From positions 1-14,629 of the forward strand of contig DASSRK010000004.1 in assembly GCA_035701825.1 (NCBI GenBank): 14,629 nucleotides of DNA. The letters are read 5' to 3'. Of the stretch, positions 1 through 8,402 are shown piece after piece. The position numbers and the translations under genes were made by a program. The notes beneath the pieces were generated by a model that saw only the letters and a list, made by a program, of their open reading frames with translations, ran no database searches and was not told the origin of the DNA. The DNA is from CADEED01 sp035701825. GTDB taxonomy: Bacteria > Pseudomonadota > Gammaproteobacteria > Steroidobacterales > Steroidobacteraceae. The first letter of the stretch is position 1. The number at the start of each line of letters is the position of its first letter.

Positions 1-1372
<1,372 letters not shown>

Positions 1373-1422
1373 GGATGCTTTCTTGCTCGGAACTGGCGGG
1401 ATTCGTGGGGAAACGGGCGCGA

Positions 1423-1428
1423 ATTCTA
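1423..1428 (-). promoter_or_regulatory. -10 element of the ettA promoter
   Basis: Read on the minus strand the hexamer is TAGAAT, 5 of 6 with the sigma-70 consensus, preceded directly by TG and followed by TCGCGCCC. It lies about 50 bp upstream of the ettA ATG, giving a leader of roughly 40 nt. No convincing -35 box is seen at 16-18 bp. The same box plus CGCGCCC pattern recurs at glyA and ribH, which strengthens the call. Confidence 0.5.
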
Positions 1429-1481
1429 CATCCTGGAACATCGTCTCTGTGCTACGTTTGCTGCGCCAAAAAAAGGCCTTC

Positions 1482-1486
1482 AGGAG
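1482..1486 (+). promoter_or_regulatory. Shine-Dalgarno AGGAG before the deacetylase gene
   Basis: A clean AGGAG stands in the 141-bp divergent spacer. It is 27 nt from the GTG at 1514, too far for ordinary use, but 6 nt from an in-frame CTG at 1493. It therefore bears on which start codon the deacetylase uses. Confidence 0.4.
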
Positions 1487-1513
1487 CACGAGCTGTCCAC
1501 AGCAACCTCATCG

Positions 1514-2443
1514 GTGGTCGTGGTGGCGGGCGAACGCCTGGCCCGCTACGGATTCCCCGACGGCCATCCCTTCGGCCAGGACCGGCACGCGGCCTTCTAC
1601 GCGGAATTCTCGGCGCGCGGACTCGACCGGCGCGTGCGTCTCATCGAGACCCGCGCCGCGACGCGCGAGGAGCTCGAGACATTCCACACGCCCGCCTACA
1701 TCGACCTGGTCGCGGAGCGCTCGATCACCGGCGAGGGTTACCTCGACGGCGGCGACACGCCGGCCTGGCGCGGCGTGTATGCCGCGGCCGCCGACGTGGT
1801 GGGCGCGACGCTGCTCGCCGCCGAGGAAATCATGGAAGGGCGCGCGCGGCGCGGGTTCGTGCCCATCGCCGGCCTGCATCACGCGGCGCGCGGCACCGCC
1901 GCGGGCTTCTGCGTGTTCAACGACTGCGGCGTGGCGGTCGAGGTGCTGCGGCGGAAGTACGGCCTGAAGCGCATCGCCTACGTGGACATCGACGCGCACC
2001 ACGGCGATGGCGTTTTCTACGGCTTCGAAAGCGATCCCGACCTGATCTTCGCCGACATCCACGAGGACGGGCGCTTCCTCTACCCGGGCACCGGGCACGC
2101 GGAGGAGACCGGCTCCGGCGCCGCCGCCGGCACCAAGCTCAACATTCCCGTGCCGCCCGGCGCCGACGATTCGGTGTTCGAAGCCGAATGGCCGCGGGTG
2201 CTGGCGCACCTGCGCAAGTTCAGGCCGGAGTTCATCCTGCTGCAGGCGGGCGCCGACAGCATCGAAGGCGACCCGATCACGCACATGCGCTACTCCGCCG
2301 CCATCCACGAGCGCGCCGCCCGCGACCTCGCGGCGCTCGCGGAAGAGCTGGGCCACGGGCGCGTGCTCGGCACGGGCGGCGGTGGCTACAACCGCATCAA
2401 TCTTGCGCAGGCCTGGTCGGGAGTGGTGCAGGGACTCACTTGA
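1514..2443 (+). CDS. Histone deacetylase family protein (AcuC/class II-like zinc deacetylase)
   Basis: A probable zinc-dependent amide hydrolase of the histone deacetylase/acetoin-utilisation AcuC/acetylpolyamine amidohydrolase superfamily. It would remove acetyl groups from lysines or small amines in the cytoplasm; the substrate cannot be told from sequence. Counting from the GTG at 1514 (309 aa), the His pair of GLHHAARG is at 122-123 and zinc ligands Asp160 and His162 lie in DIDAHHGDG. The third zinc ligand is Asp248 in QAGADS, and the catalytic Tyr292 closes GTGGGGY. All catalytic residues are present, so it should be active. The start is uncertain: the frame is open back to 1364, inside ettA. 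GTG 1514 is the first usual start that leaves room for promoters, but CTG 1493 has a well-spaced AGGAG. No signal peptide. The 3' end overlaps the convergent hydrolase gene by 8 bp. Confidence 0.9.
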   Translation: MVVVAGERLARYGFPDGHPFGQDRHAAFYAEFSARGLDRRVRLIETRAATREELETFHTPAYIDLVAERSITGEGYLDGGDTPAWRGVYAAAADVVGATLLAAEEIMEGRARRGFVPIAGLHHAARGTAAGFCVFNDCGVAVEVLRRKYGLKRIAYVDIDAHHGDGVFYGFESDPDLIFADIHEDGRFLYPGTGHAEETGSGAAAGTKLNIPVPPGADDSVFEAEWPRVLAHLRKFRPEFILLQAGADSIEGDPITHMRYSAAIHERAARDLAALAEELGHGRVLGTGGGGYNRINLAQAWSGVVQGLT

Positions 2444-4700
2444 CGGGCCGCGCGGTCGCGAGATCGCGCAGCGGTACGTCGATGTAGCTCGCGTTGTGCC
2501 ATCGAACGTGGAGCGGCTGGCCCGCATCCGCGATCGACTCGTCGCTCACGTCCTTGCCCGTGCCGTAGTTCACCTGCGCGTACGGATTCTTGTTCACCGT
2601 GAGCAGCAACATCAACCGGCTGCCGGCGGGCAGTTGTTTGCCGACCAGCGGTGTCTGCGTGAACGGCAGCGTCGCCCGCTTGCCGGGCGTGAGCAGCTTG
2701 CGATGGGCCGGGTCGCGCGCGTAGCTCGCGCGGCCGAGGTAGTAGGCGAGGTTGAAGTACTTGCCGTCGGGCGTGGCTTCGTAGAGCGCCCAGGTGAAGT
2801 CGAAGTCCCTGCGGTCGATCACGGCCTGCAGTGCGCCCGTGACCAGTCCGCAGACGCAGACCGCGCGATCGAAGGGTTCGCTGAGGTAGGCGAGGTACGT
2901 GCCGTCGTCGGGTGGATCGAACCAGGCACTCGCCGGATACAGGCTGTTGCGCGTCTTTCGATCGGCGAAGTCCACGGTCTGCGCGGCGAAAGCGTCGCGC
3001 GACGGCACGCGCGGCGACAGCGTGAGCCGTTTGCCGGCGGGTTCGGGCGATAGATAGAGCCGCAGCGTCCGCCCGGACATGGCGGCGATCGACGGCGCGT
3101 GGCTCCAGGTGTTGGAGCCCATCAGCTGGTAGTTGATGCGGTCCTCGAGCAGCGCCGGCAGCGGCGCGCCGCGCATCACGTGATCGAACCACTGGTACAC
3201 CAGTGCCCAGGTGTCGACGTTGCCCGCCGGGTCGATGGCATAGCCGTTGACCTCGGCGCTCTTCCAGGTCGACAGGTTTTCGAGGTGCGCCCACGGGCCG
3301 ATCACCAGGTAGTGCTCGGGATGCTTCGCGTAGCGGTAGTGATCGACCAGGTAATTCACGGCGACCGAGCGTGCGTCGTCGAAGTAACCAGTCAGGGTGA
3401 GCACGGGGATGCGGATCTTCGCGAACTCCCGGCCGTACGGCTGCATGGCACGCCAGTACGCATCGAACGACGGGTGGCGCATCTGCCGCTGCAGGATTTC
3501 GTTGGGCGTGCCGTCGATGGCGTCGATCTCGCGCAGCGGCCGTCCGCTCGCGAACCAGTTCTCGAGCAGTGACGACCAGCGGTTGCGGTCGAACAGGGCG
3601 CGGTCACCCATGAAGCGGTCGCTGGTCACCTGCAGCGGCCAGCCATAGTTCGCCAGCTGGATCACGTTGTGTTCCATCGGCAGGCCGTTGCCGGGAAAGC
3701 TCGCCGCGCTGGGCACGATGGTCTTGAGCGCGGGATGCGGATTCTTCGCCGCGGCCCATTGGACGAAGGCGTCGTAGCTGTTGCCATACATGCCGACCCG
3801 GCCGTCGCTCCACGGCTGGTGGCTGATCCAGTCGATCACGGCCCAGGTATCGAGCACCTCGGTTTCCCAGGGCTGGACGCGGTCGGTGCTGAGGTTCTTG
3901 CCGCGCGCGCTGGCGAGCACGCCGACATAGCCGTGTGCCGCGGCATTGCGCGCGCTCTCGTAGTTGCGGCCGGGATCGCTGTAGATAGTGAAGCGCAGCG
4001 CGGCCGGCTGCGGCCCGGTGCGCGGGCGCACGATGTCGGCGGTCAGGGTCGCGCCTTGCCGGGTGCGGATCGGCACGCCGCGCTCGATGAGGTAGCGGCG
4101 CGCATCGTCCCGGGCGACGGCGGCGTCGAGCAGGGGCGCCAGCGCGCTTTCGGATTGCCATGCGCTGTGCCAGTACAGCAGGTCAAGGAGTTCCGCCTGC
4201 GTGAGCGATTCGCGACCCGCGAATTGCTTCAGCCGCCGCTCGAGATTGGCGCGCGCCACGGCGGGCGGCAGGCCCAGCATCCAGGCGGCATCGAGGGCGG
4301 CCAGATCGCCGAGGGTCGTGAACTTCTCGGCGAACACCGTCTTGAACGCGGCGTCGTAGGAGGTCTTGTCGCGCGCCGCCCGCTCGGTGGCGCGCGCGTG
4401 CAGTTCCAGGCGCAGCCAGGGCTCGACGCCCTCGCCCGGCGGAGGCGTGCGGCGGCGGGTCCAGTCTTCCAGCGAAGCCAGCGCCTGCTCGTACCGGCCG
4501 CAAGTGAACAGAAGGCGAAACCGCAGCTCCAGCGCTTCGGGCGTGTCGTCGTGCGCGCCCGGCAGCGCCTGGCAGGCAAGACCGGGAATCGCGGCTTCCA
4601 GGGCCGCATCGGACCGCGCCGCCGGGGAAACGGACACCTCGCCCCGCACCGTCGTGAACGCCATCGCCAGCAAGACTGCCCACCGGAAATCCACGCGCAT
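2436..4700 (-). CDS. Secreted CocE/NonD (X-Pro dipeptidyl-peptidase S15-like) hydrolase
   Basis: An alpha/beta-hydrolase of the CocE/NonD/S15 group, which hydrolyses acyl, ester or Xaa-Pro bonds; the substrate is not predictable here. The 754-aa product starts with a probable signal peptide (Arg at 2, hydrophobic WAVLLAMAF, possible cleavage near residue 20). A helical, TPR-like N-terminal region follows at about 35-200, then the hydrolase core at about 205-510 and a C-terminal beta-jelly-roll at about 520-750. The predicted nucleophile is Ser308 in GNSYDAF (family form GxSYxG), the acid Asp441 in TGYFDD, and the base His472 in GPWAH. The start was chosen because AAGGAG lies 7 nt upstream and the signal peptide follows directly. 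The frame is open further, but only by running into glyA. It is divergent from glyA and convergent with the deacetylase. Secretion to the periplasm or outside is inferred. Confidence 0.88.
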   Translation of the reverse strand: MRVDFRWAVLLAMAFTTVRGEVSVSPAARSDAALEAAIPGLACQALPGAHDDTPEALELRFRLLFTCGRYEQALASLEDWTRRRTPPPGEGVEPWLRLELHARATERAARDKTSYDAAFKTVFAEKFTTLGDLAALDAAWMLGLPPAVARANLERRLKQFAGRESLTQAELLDLLYWHSAWQSESALAPLLDAAVARDDARRYLIERGVPIRTRQGATLTADIVRPRTGPQPAALRFTIYSDPGRNYESARNAAAHGYVGVLASARGKNLSTDRVQPWETEVLDTWAVIDWISHQPWSDGRVGMYGNSYDAFVQWAAAKNPHPALKTIVPSAASFPGNGLPMEHNVIQLANYGWPLQVTSDRFMGDRALFDRNRWSSLLENWFASGRPLREIDAIDGTPNEILQRQMRHPSFDAYWRAMQPYGREFAKIRIPVLTLTGYFDDARSVAVNYLVDHYRYAKHPEHYLVIGPWAHLENLSTWKSAEVNGYAIDPAGNVDTWALVYQWFDHVMRGAPLPALLEDRINYQLMGSNTWSHAPSIAAMSGRTLRLYLSPEPAGKRLTLSPRVPSRDAFAAQTVDFADRKTRNSLYPASAWFDPPDDGTYLAYLSEPFDRAVCVCGLVTGALQAVIDRRDFDFTWALYEATPDGKYFNLAYYLGRASYARDPAHRKLLTPGKRATLPFTQTPLVGKQLPAGSRLMLLLTVNKNPYAQVNYGTGKDVSDESIADAGQPLHVRWHNASYIDVPLRDLATARPVK

Positions 4701-4707
4701 CCCGCTG

Positions 4708-4713
4708 CTCCTT
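4708..4713 (-). promoter_or_regulatory. Shine-Dalgarno AAGGAG of the CocE-type hydrolase
   Basis: On the minus strand AAGGAG stands 7 nt before the ATG at 4700. This decides the start, because upstream in-frame ATGs exist (for example at 4751) that would bury the signal peptide. Confidence 0.75.
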
Positions 4714-4799
4714 CCCCATGCTTTCCAACGAACCCCTGTCACCGCCTTCATGTCCGTGACATCACCCCAGTTTTGCCGGTTTGCCGGCCCGGCACCGTC

Positions 4800-4805
4800 T
4801 ATAAT
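4800..4805 (+). promoter_or_regulatory. -10 element of the glyA promoter
   Basis: A perfect TATAAT followed by TCGCGCCCCCC, 37 bp before the glyA ATG, predicting a leader of about 30 nt. The -35 region is poor: TTGCCG copies lie at non-optimal distances. The rest of the 142-bp spacer (4701-4842) between the divergent hydrolase and glyA holds a small GTGA-CA-TCAC inverted repeat at 4756-4765. I see no glycine riboswitch. Confidence 0.7.
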
Positions 4806-4830
4806 TCGCGCCCCCCGTTGAGACCTTGCC

Positions 4831-4834
4831 GAGG
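4831..4834 (+). promoter_or_regulatory. Shine-Dalgarno GAGG of glyA
   Basis: GAGG lies 8 nt before the ATG at 4843 and supports that start over the in-frame ATG at 4858, which has no such element. Confidence 0.6.
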
Positions 4835-4842
4835 CGTAAAAC

Positions 4843-6099
4843 ATGTTCCGAACCGCGATGACCGTGGGCAGTTTCGATCCCGAACTCGATGCCGCCATCA
4901 ATGGCGAGCGCAAGCGCCAGGAAGATCACATCGAGCTGATCGCTTCCGAGAACTATGCCAGTCCGCGCGTGCTCGAAGCGCAGGGTTCGGTGCTCACCAA
5001 CAAGTACGCGGAAGGGTACCCGGGCAAGCGTTACTACGGCGGCTGCGAGTTCGTCGACATCGCCGAGCAGCTCGCCATCGATCGCGCCAGGAAACTCTTC
5101 GGCGCCGACTATGCCAACGTGCAGCCGCATTCGGGTAGCCAGGCCAATGCCGCGGCCTACCTCGCGTTGATAAATCCCGGCGACACCATCCTCGGCATGA
5201 GCCTCGACCACGGCGGTCACCTCACGCACGGCGCCAAGGTGAATTTCTCGGGCAAGATCTTCCGCGCGGTGCAGTACGGCATCCGGCCGGACACGGGCGA
5301 GATCGACTACGACGCGCTGGCCGCGCAGGCGCTGGCCGAGAAGCCGAAGATGGTGGTCGCCGGCTTCTCCGCCTATTCGCGCGTGCTCGACTTCAAGCGC
5401 TTCCGCGAGATCGCGGATTCCGTCGGTGCATACCTGATGGTCGACATGGCGCACGTCGCCGGCCTGGTCGCCGCGGGGCAGTACCCGAACCCGATCCCGT
5501 TCGCCGACGTGGTGACCAGCACCACCCACAAGACGCTGCGCGGCCCGCGCGGTGGCCTGATCCTGGCGCGCGCCAACGAGGCGGTGACCAAGAAGCTCAA
5601 CTCGCTGGTGTTCCCGGGCACGCAGGGCGGCCCGCTGATGCACGTGATCGCGGCCAAGGCGGTGGCCTTCCTCGAGGCGCTGCAGCCGGAGTTCAAGGAG
5701 TACCAGAAGCAGGTGGTGGCGAACGCCAAGGCGATGTGCGCGCGGCTGATCAAGCGCAACTACAAGATCGTCTGCGGCGGCACGGACAACCATCTCTTCC
5801 TGCTCGATCTCTCCAACAAGGAGATCACCGGCAAGGACGCGGACGCAGCGCTCGGCAAGGCGCACATCACGGTGAACAAGAACGCCGTGCCGAACGATCC
5901 GCGCCCGCCGATGGTCACGAGCGGCATCCGCATCGGCACGCCGGCCGGCACCACGCGCGGATTCAAGGAGCGCGAGTTCGAGCAGGTCGCCGACTGGATC
6001 GCCGACGTGCTCGACGCCAACGGCAGCGAGGCGGCGATCGAGAAGACCCGCGCCGCGGTGAGCGAGCTGTGCCGCCGTTACCCGGTGTACGGTCCCTGA
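4843..6099 (+). CDS. glyA: Serine hydroxymethyltransferase
   Basis: A PLP enzyme of the cytoplasm that converts serine and tetrahydrofolate to glycine and 5,10-methylenetetrahydrofolate, the main one-carbon source for purines, thymidylate and methionine. The 418-aa length is normal (E. coli 417). Visible motifs are ASENY (about 35-39), YAEGYPGKRYYGG (55-67), HSGSQAN (96-102), DMAHVAGL (201-208), and STTHKTLRGPRGG with the Schiff-base lysine at 230. GIRIGTPAGTTRG is near the C-terminus. The start is supported by GAGG 8 nt upstream and by a TATAAT box at 4800. It is the first gene of the plus-strand block; nrdR follows after 26 bp, so read-through is likely. Confidence 0.98.
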   Translation: MFRTAMTVGSFDPELDAAINGERKRQEDHIELIASENYASPRVLEAQGSVLTNKYAEGYPGKRYYGGCEFVDIAEQLAIDRARKLFGADYANVQPHSGSQANAAAYLALINPGDTILGMSLDHGGHLTHGAKVNFSGKIFRAVQYGIRPDTGEIDYDALAAQALAEKPKMVVAGFSAYSRVLDFKRFREIADSVGAYLMVDMAHVAGLVAAGQYPNPIPFADVVTSTTHKTLRGPRGGLILARANEAVTKKLNSLVFPGTQGGPLMHVIAAKAVAFLEALQPEFKEYQKQVVANAKAMCARLIKRNYKIVCGGTDNHLFLLDLSNKEITGKDADAALGKAHITVNKNAVPNDPRPPMVTSGIRIGTPAGTTRGFKEREFEQVADWIADVLDANGSEAAIEKTRAAVSELCRRYPVYGP

Positions 6100-6125
6100 G
6101 CCGGGACTGACTGGCGGGGCGTGCC

Positions 6126-6659
6126 ATGCACTGTCCCTTCTGCGCGCACCCGGACACCAAGGTCAACGACTCGCGGCTCGCGGCCGAGGGTGCGCAGATC
6201 CGCCGCCGGCGCGAGTGCCTGGAATGCGGCGAGCGCTTCACGACCTTCGAGACCGCCGAGCTGGTGATGCCGCTGGTGGTGAAGAGCGACGAGCGGCGCG
6301 TGCCCTTCGACGAGGCCAAGCTGCGCAGCGGCATGCTGAAGGCGCTGGAGAAGCGCCCGGTGCCGCGCGAATCGGTCGAGGAGGCCGTCGGGCACATCAC
6401 GCGCAAGCTGCGGGCGCTCGGTGAACGCGAAGTCACCTCGCGGCTGATCGGCGAGATCGTCATGGATGAATTGCACAAGCTCGACGAGGTCGCCTACGTG
6501 CGTTACGCGTCGGTGTATCGCCACTTCCAGGACGTCGAGGCCTTCCGCGAGGAGATCGAGCGGCTGCGCCATCGACGCGGGCGTATTCCGAGCGAGGACC
6601 AGCTCGAGCTGCTGCCGGGCGAAGCGCCAGCCAGGCCGCGGCGAGGCCGAAAGCCATGA
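6126..6659 (+). CDS. nrdR: Transcriptional repressor NrdR
   Basis: A zinc-ribbon/ATP-cone repressor that senses dATP/ATP and represses ribonucleotide reductase operons by binding NrdR boxes. The product is 177 aa; about 150 is typical, and the extra length is a basic, proline-rich C-terminal tail ending PARPRRGRKP. The zinc ribbon is formed by CPFC (3-6) and CLECGERF (31-38), with the characteristic DSR and RRRECLEC segments. The ATP-cone runs from about 49 to 139 (VVKSDERR, LEKRPVPRESVEEAV, YVRYASVYRHFQD). A GGCGGGG element lies about 6 nt before the ATG. Its last four bases, ATGA, contain the ribD start, so translation is coupled. No NrdR box was seen in the short gap upstream. Confidence 0.97.
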   Translation: MHCPFCAHPDTKVNDSRLAAEGAQIRRRRECLECGERFTTFETAELVMPLVVKSDERRVPFDEAKLRSGMLKALEKRPVPRESVEEAVGHITRKLRALGEREVTSRLIGEIVMDELHKLDEVAYVRYASVYRHFQDVEAFREEIERLRHRRGRIPSEDQLELLPGEAPARPRRGRKP

Positions 6660-7765
6660 GCTTCACCCCCTTCGATGAAGTCGCCATGCGCCGCGCGCTG
6701 GAGCTCGCGGCGCGCGGCTTGTACAGCGCGCATCCGAATCCGCGCGTGGGCGCGGTGCTGGTGCGCGACGAGCAGATCGTCGGCGAGGGCTGGCACGAGC
6801 GCGCGGGTGAGCCGCACGCCGAGCCGCATGCCCTGCGAGCCGCGGGCGAGCGCGCGCGCGGCGCGACTGCCTACGTGACGCTCGAGCCCTGCAGCCACCA
6901 CGGCCGCACGCCGCCCTGCGTGGAGGCGCTGCTCGCCGCGGGCGTGCGCCGCGTGGTGTACGCGGTGGGCGATCCGGATCCGCGCGTGAATGGCCGCGGC
7001 GCGCAGCTGCTGCGCGCCGCGGGCGTGACCGTCGAGTCCGGCCTGCTCGAGCGCGAGGCCGAGGCGTTGAACGCCGGTTTCATGATGCGCCATCGCAAGG
7101 GACGGCCATTCGTGCGCCTCAAGTCCGCCGCCAGTCTCGACGGCCGCACGGCGCTCGCCAGCGGCGCGAGCCAGTGGATCACCAGCGAGGAGGCGCGCGC
7201 CGACGTGCAGCATTGGCGCGCGCAGTCCGCCGCCGTGCTGACCAGCGCCGCCACCGTGCTGGCGGACGATCCGCGCCTCGACGTGCGCCTCGAGACGCCG
7301 CGCCAGCCGTTGCGCGTGGTGCTGGATCGGCGCCGCGGCGTGCCGAAGAAGGCGCGCATCCTCGCGCCGCCGGGCGAGGTGCTGCTGTTCGCCGCCGCGC
7401 CGCCGAAGGCCCGGCGCGCCAGGGCCGACGAGACGCTGGGCGCGGCTCGCATCGAGCGCGTGCGCACGCTGCGCGGCCACCTGGATCTCGAGCGCGTGTT
7501 CGCGCGGCTCGGCGAGCTGCAGATCAACGACGTGCTGGTGGAGGCAGGGCCGCGGCTGAGCGGCGCGCTGTTTGCCGCCGGGCTGGTGGACGAGTGGCTG
7601 CTGTACCTCGCGCCCAAATTGTTAGGCCCGGCCGCGAAACCATTGACCTCGCTGGCGCGACTCACGAAGCTCACGGCCGCGCCCCGGTTCGAGATCCTGG
7701 AATCCCGCACCGTCGGCCCGGACCTGCGGCTGCGGCTCGTGCCGCGCGGCAAACAGGAGCGCTGA
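6656..7765 (+). CDS. ribD: RibD, bifunctional pyrimidine deaminase/reductase of riboflavin synthesis
   Basis: Carries out the second and third steps after GTP opening: deamination of the diaminopyrimidine phosphate, then NADPH-dependent reduction of the ribosyl side chain. The 369-aa length is normal. The N-terminal deaminase (about 1-145) has HPNPRVGAV, the zinc/catalytic HAEPHAL and the zinc cysteines in PCSHHGRTPPC. The reductase (about 147-365) has SLDGRTALASGASQWIT, TVLADDPRLDVR and EAGPRLSGALF. Both active sites look intact. It starts inside the nrdR stop (ATGA overlap) and ends 4 bp before ribE, as expected for an operon. The codon pair TTG-TTA at 7619-7624 is out of keeping with the strong CTG/CTC preference of the gene. 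Confidence 0.97.
   Translation: MSFTPFDEVAMRRALELAARGLYSAHPNPRVGAVLVRDEQIVGEGWHERAGEPHAEPHALRAAGERARGATAYVTLEPCSHHGRTPPCVEALLAAGVRRVVYAVGDPDPRVNGRGAQLLRAAGVTVESGLLEREAEALNAGFMMRHRKGRPFVRLKSAASLDGRTALASGASQWITSEEARADVQHWRAQSAAVLTSAATVLADDPRLDVRLETPRQPLRVVLDRRRGVPKKARILAPPGEVLLFAAAPPKARRARADETLGAARIERVRTLRGHLDLERVFARLGELQINDVLVEAGPRLSGALFAAGLVDEWLLYLAPKLLGPAAKPLTSLARLTKLTAAPRFEILESRTVGPDLRLRLVPRGKQER
7755..7759 (+). promoter_or_regulatory. Shine-Dalgarno AGGAG of ribE
   Basis: AGGAG inside the last codons of ribD, 10 nt before the ribE ATG at 7770. It supports that start and independent ribosome entry in addition to coupling. Confidence 0.55.
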
Positions 7766-7769
7766 GCGG

Positions 7770-8402
7770 ATGTTCACGGGGTTGGTGCAGGAAGTCGGGA
7801 CCATTGCCGCGGTCGAGCCGCGCGCGGGCACGGGCCAGGCGGGCGGGACGACCGCCGACCTGCGCCTGAAGGTTTCCTTCGGGTCCATCGACCGCGCCCG
7901 CCTCGGGCTCGGCGCCAGCATCTGCGTCGACGGCGTGTGTCTCACGGTGGCGGCGCTCGGGGGCGAGGACTTCGTGGCCGACGTGTCGGGCGAGACCCTG
8001 CGCGTCACCACGCTCGGCGCCAAGCGCGTCGGTGCGCGCGTCAATCTCGAGCCCGCATTGCGCGCCGGCGACAGTCTCGGTGGACACTGGGTGTCCGGGC
8101 ACGTCGATGGCATCGCCGAGGTGCTCACGGCGACGCGCGATGCGCGCAGCCTCGGCGTCACGCTGGCGGCGCCCGCCGCGCTGGCGCGTTACATCGCGCG
8201 CAAGGGGTCGGTGACGCTCGATGGGGTGAGCCTCACGGTCAACGACGTGCAGGCCGAGCGCTTCACCGTCAACCTGGTTCCGCACACGCTCGAAGTGACC
8301 ACGCTGGGCGCGCTGGCGCCGGGCGCGCGACTCAACCTGGAAGTCGACCTCATGGCGCGTTACATCGAGCGCCTGCACTCTGCCGCCGGAACGCCTGCAT
8401 GA
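7770..8402 (+). CDS. ribE: Riboflavin synthase, alpha subunit
   Basis: Dismutates two 6,7-dimethyl-8-ribityllumazines to riboflavin and a pyrimidinedione that RibH reuses. The gene is called ribC in E. coli. The 210-aa product shows the family duplication. Barrel 1 (about 1-100) starts MFTGLVQEVG and has SICVDGVCLTV and VSGETLRVTTLG. Barrel 2 (about 101-200) has GDSLGGHWVSGHVDG, KGSVTLDGVSLTVNDV and NLVPHTLEVTTLG. Length and both lumazine-binding repeats are normal. An AGGAG lies 10 nt upstream. The stop overlaps the ribBA start as ATGA (8399-8402). Confidence 0.97.
   Translation: MFTGLVQEVGTIAAVEPRAGTGQAGGTTADLRLKVSFGSIDRARLGLGASICVDGVCLTVAALGGEDFVADVSGETLRVTTLGAKRVGARVNLEPALRAGDSLGGHWVSGHVDGIAEVLTATRDARSLGVTLAAPAALARYIARKGSVTLDGVSLTVNDVQAERFTVNLVPHTLEVTTLGALAPGARLNLEVDLMARYIERLHSAAGTPA

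Noticed and set aside
1375..2487. A long plus-strand frame in another register over the deacetylase gene
   Set aside because: Its translation is an Arg/Gly-rich string without motifs, while the overlapping frame has all the deacetylase catalytic residues.
4756..4765. CRP-like or other operator GTGA-CA-TCAC in the glyA/hydrolase spacer
   Set aside because: The half-sites are only 4 bp with a 2-bp gap, not the CRP spacing, and such small palindromes are common; mentioned only in passing.
3669..5138. A 489-codon plus-strand frame across the hydrolase gene and the glyA start
   Set aside because: It runs antisense through a catalytic domain and in the wrong register into glyA; no domain and no credible start.
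6100..6125. NrdR box for autoregulation before nrdR
   Set aside because: The 26-bp gap is GC-rich and contains nothing like the AT-rich palindromic box.
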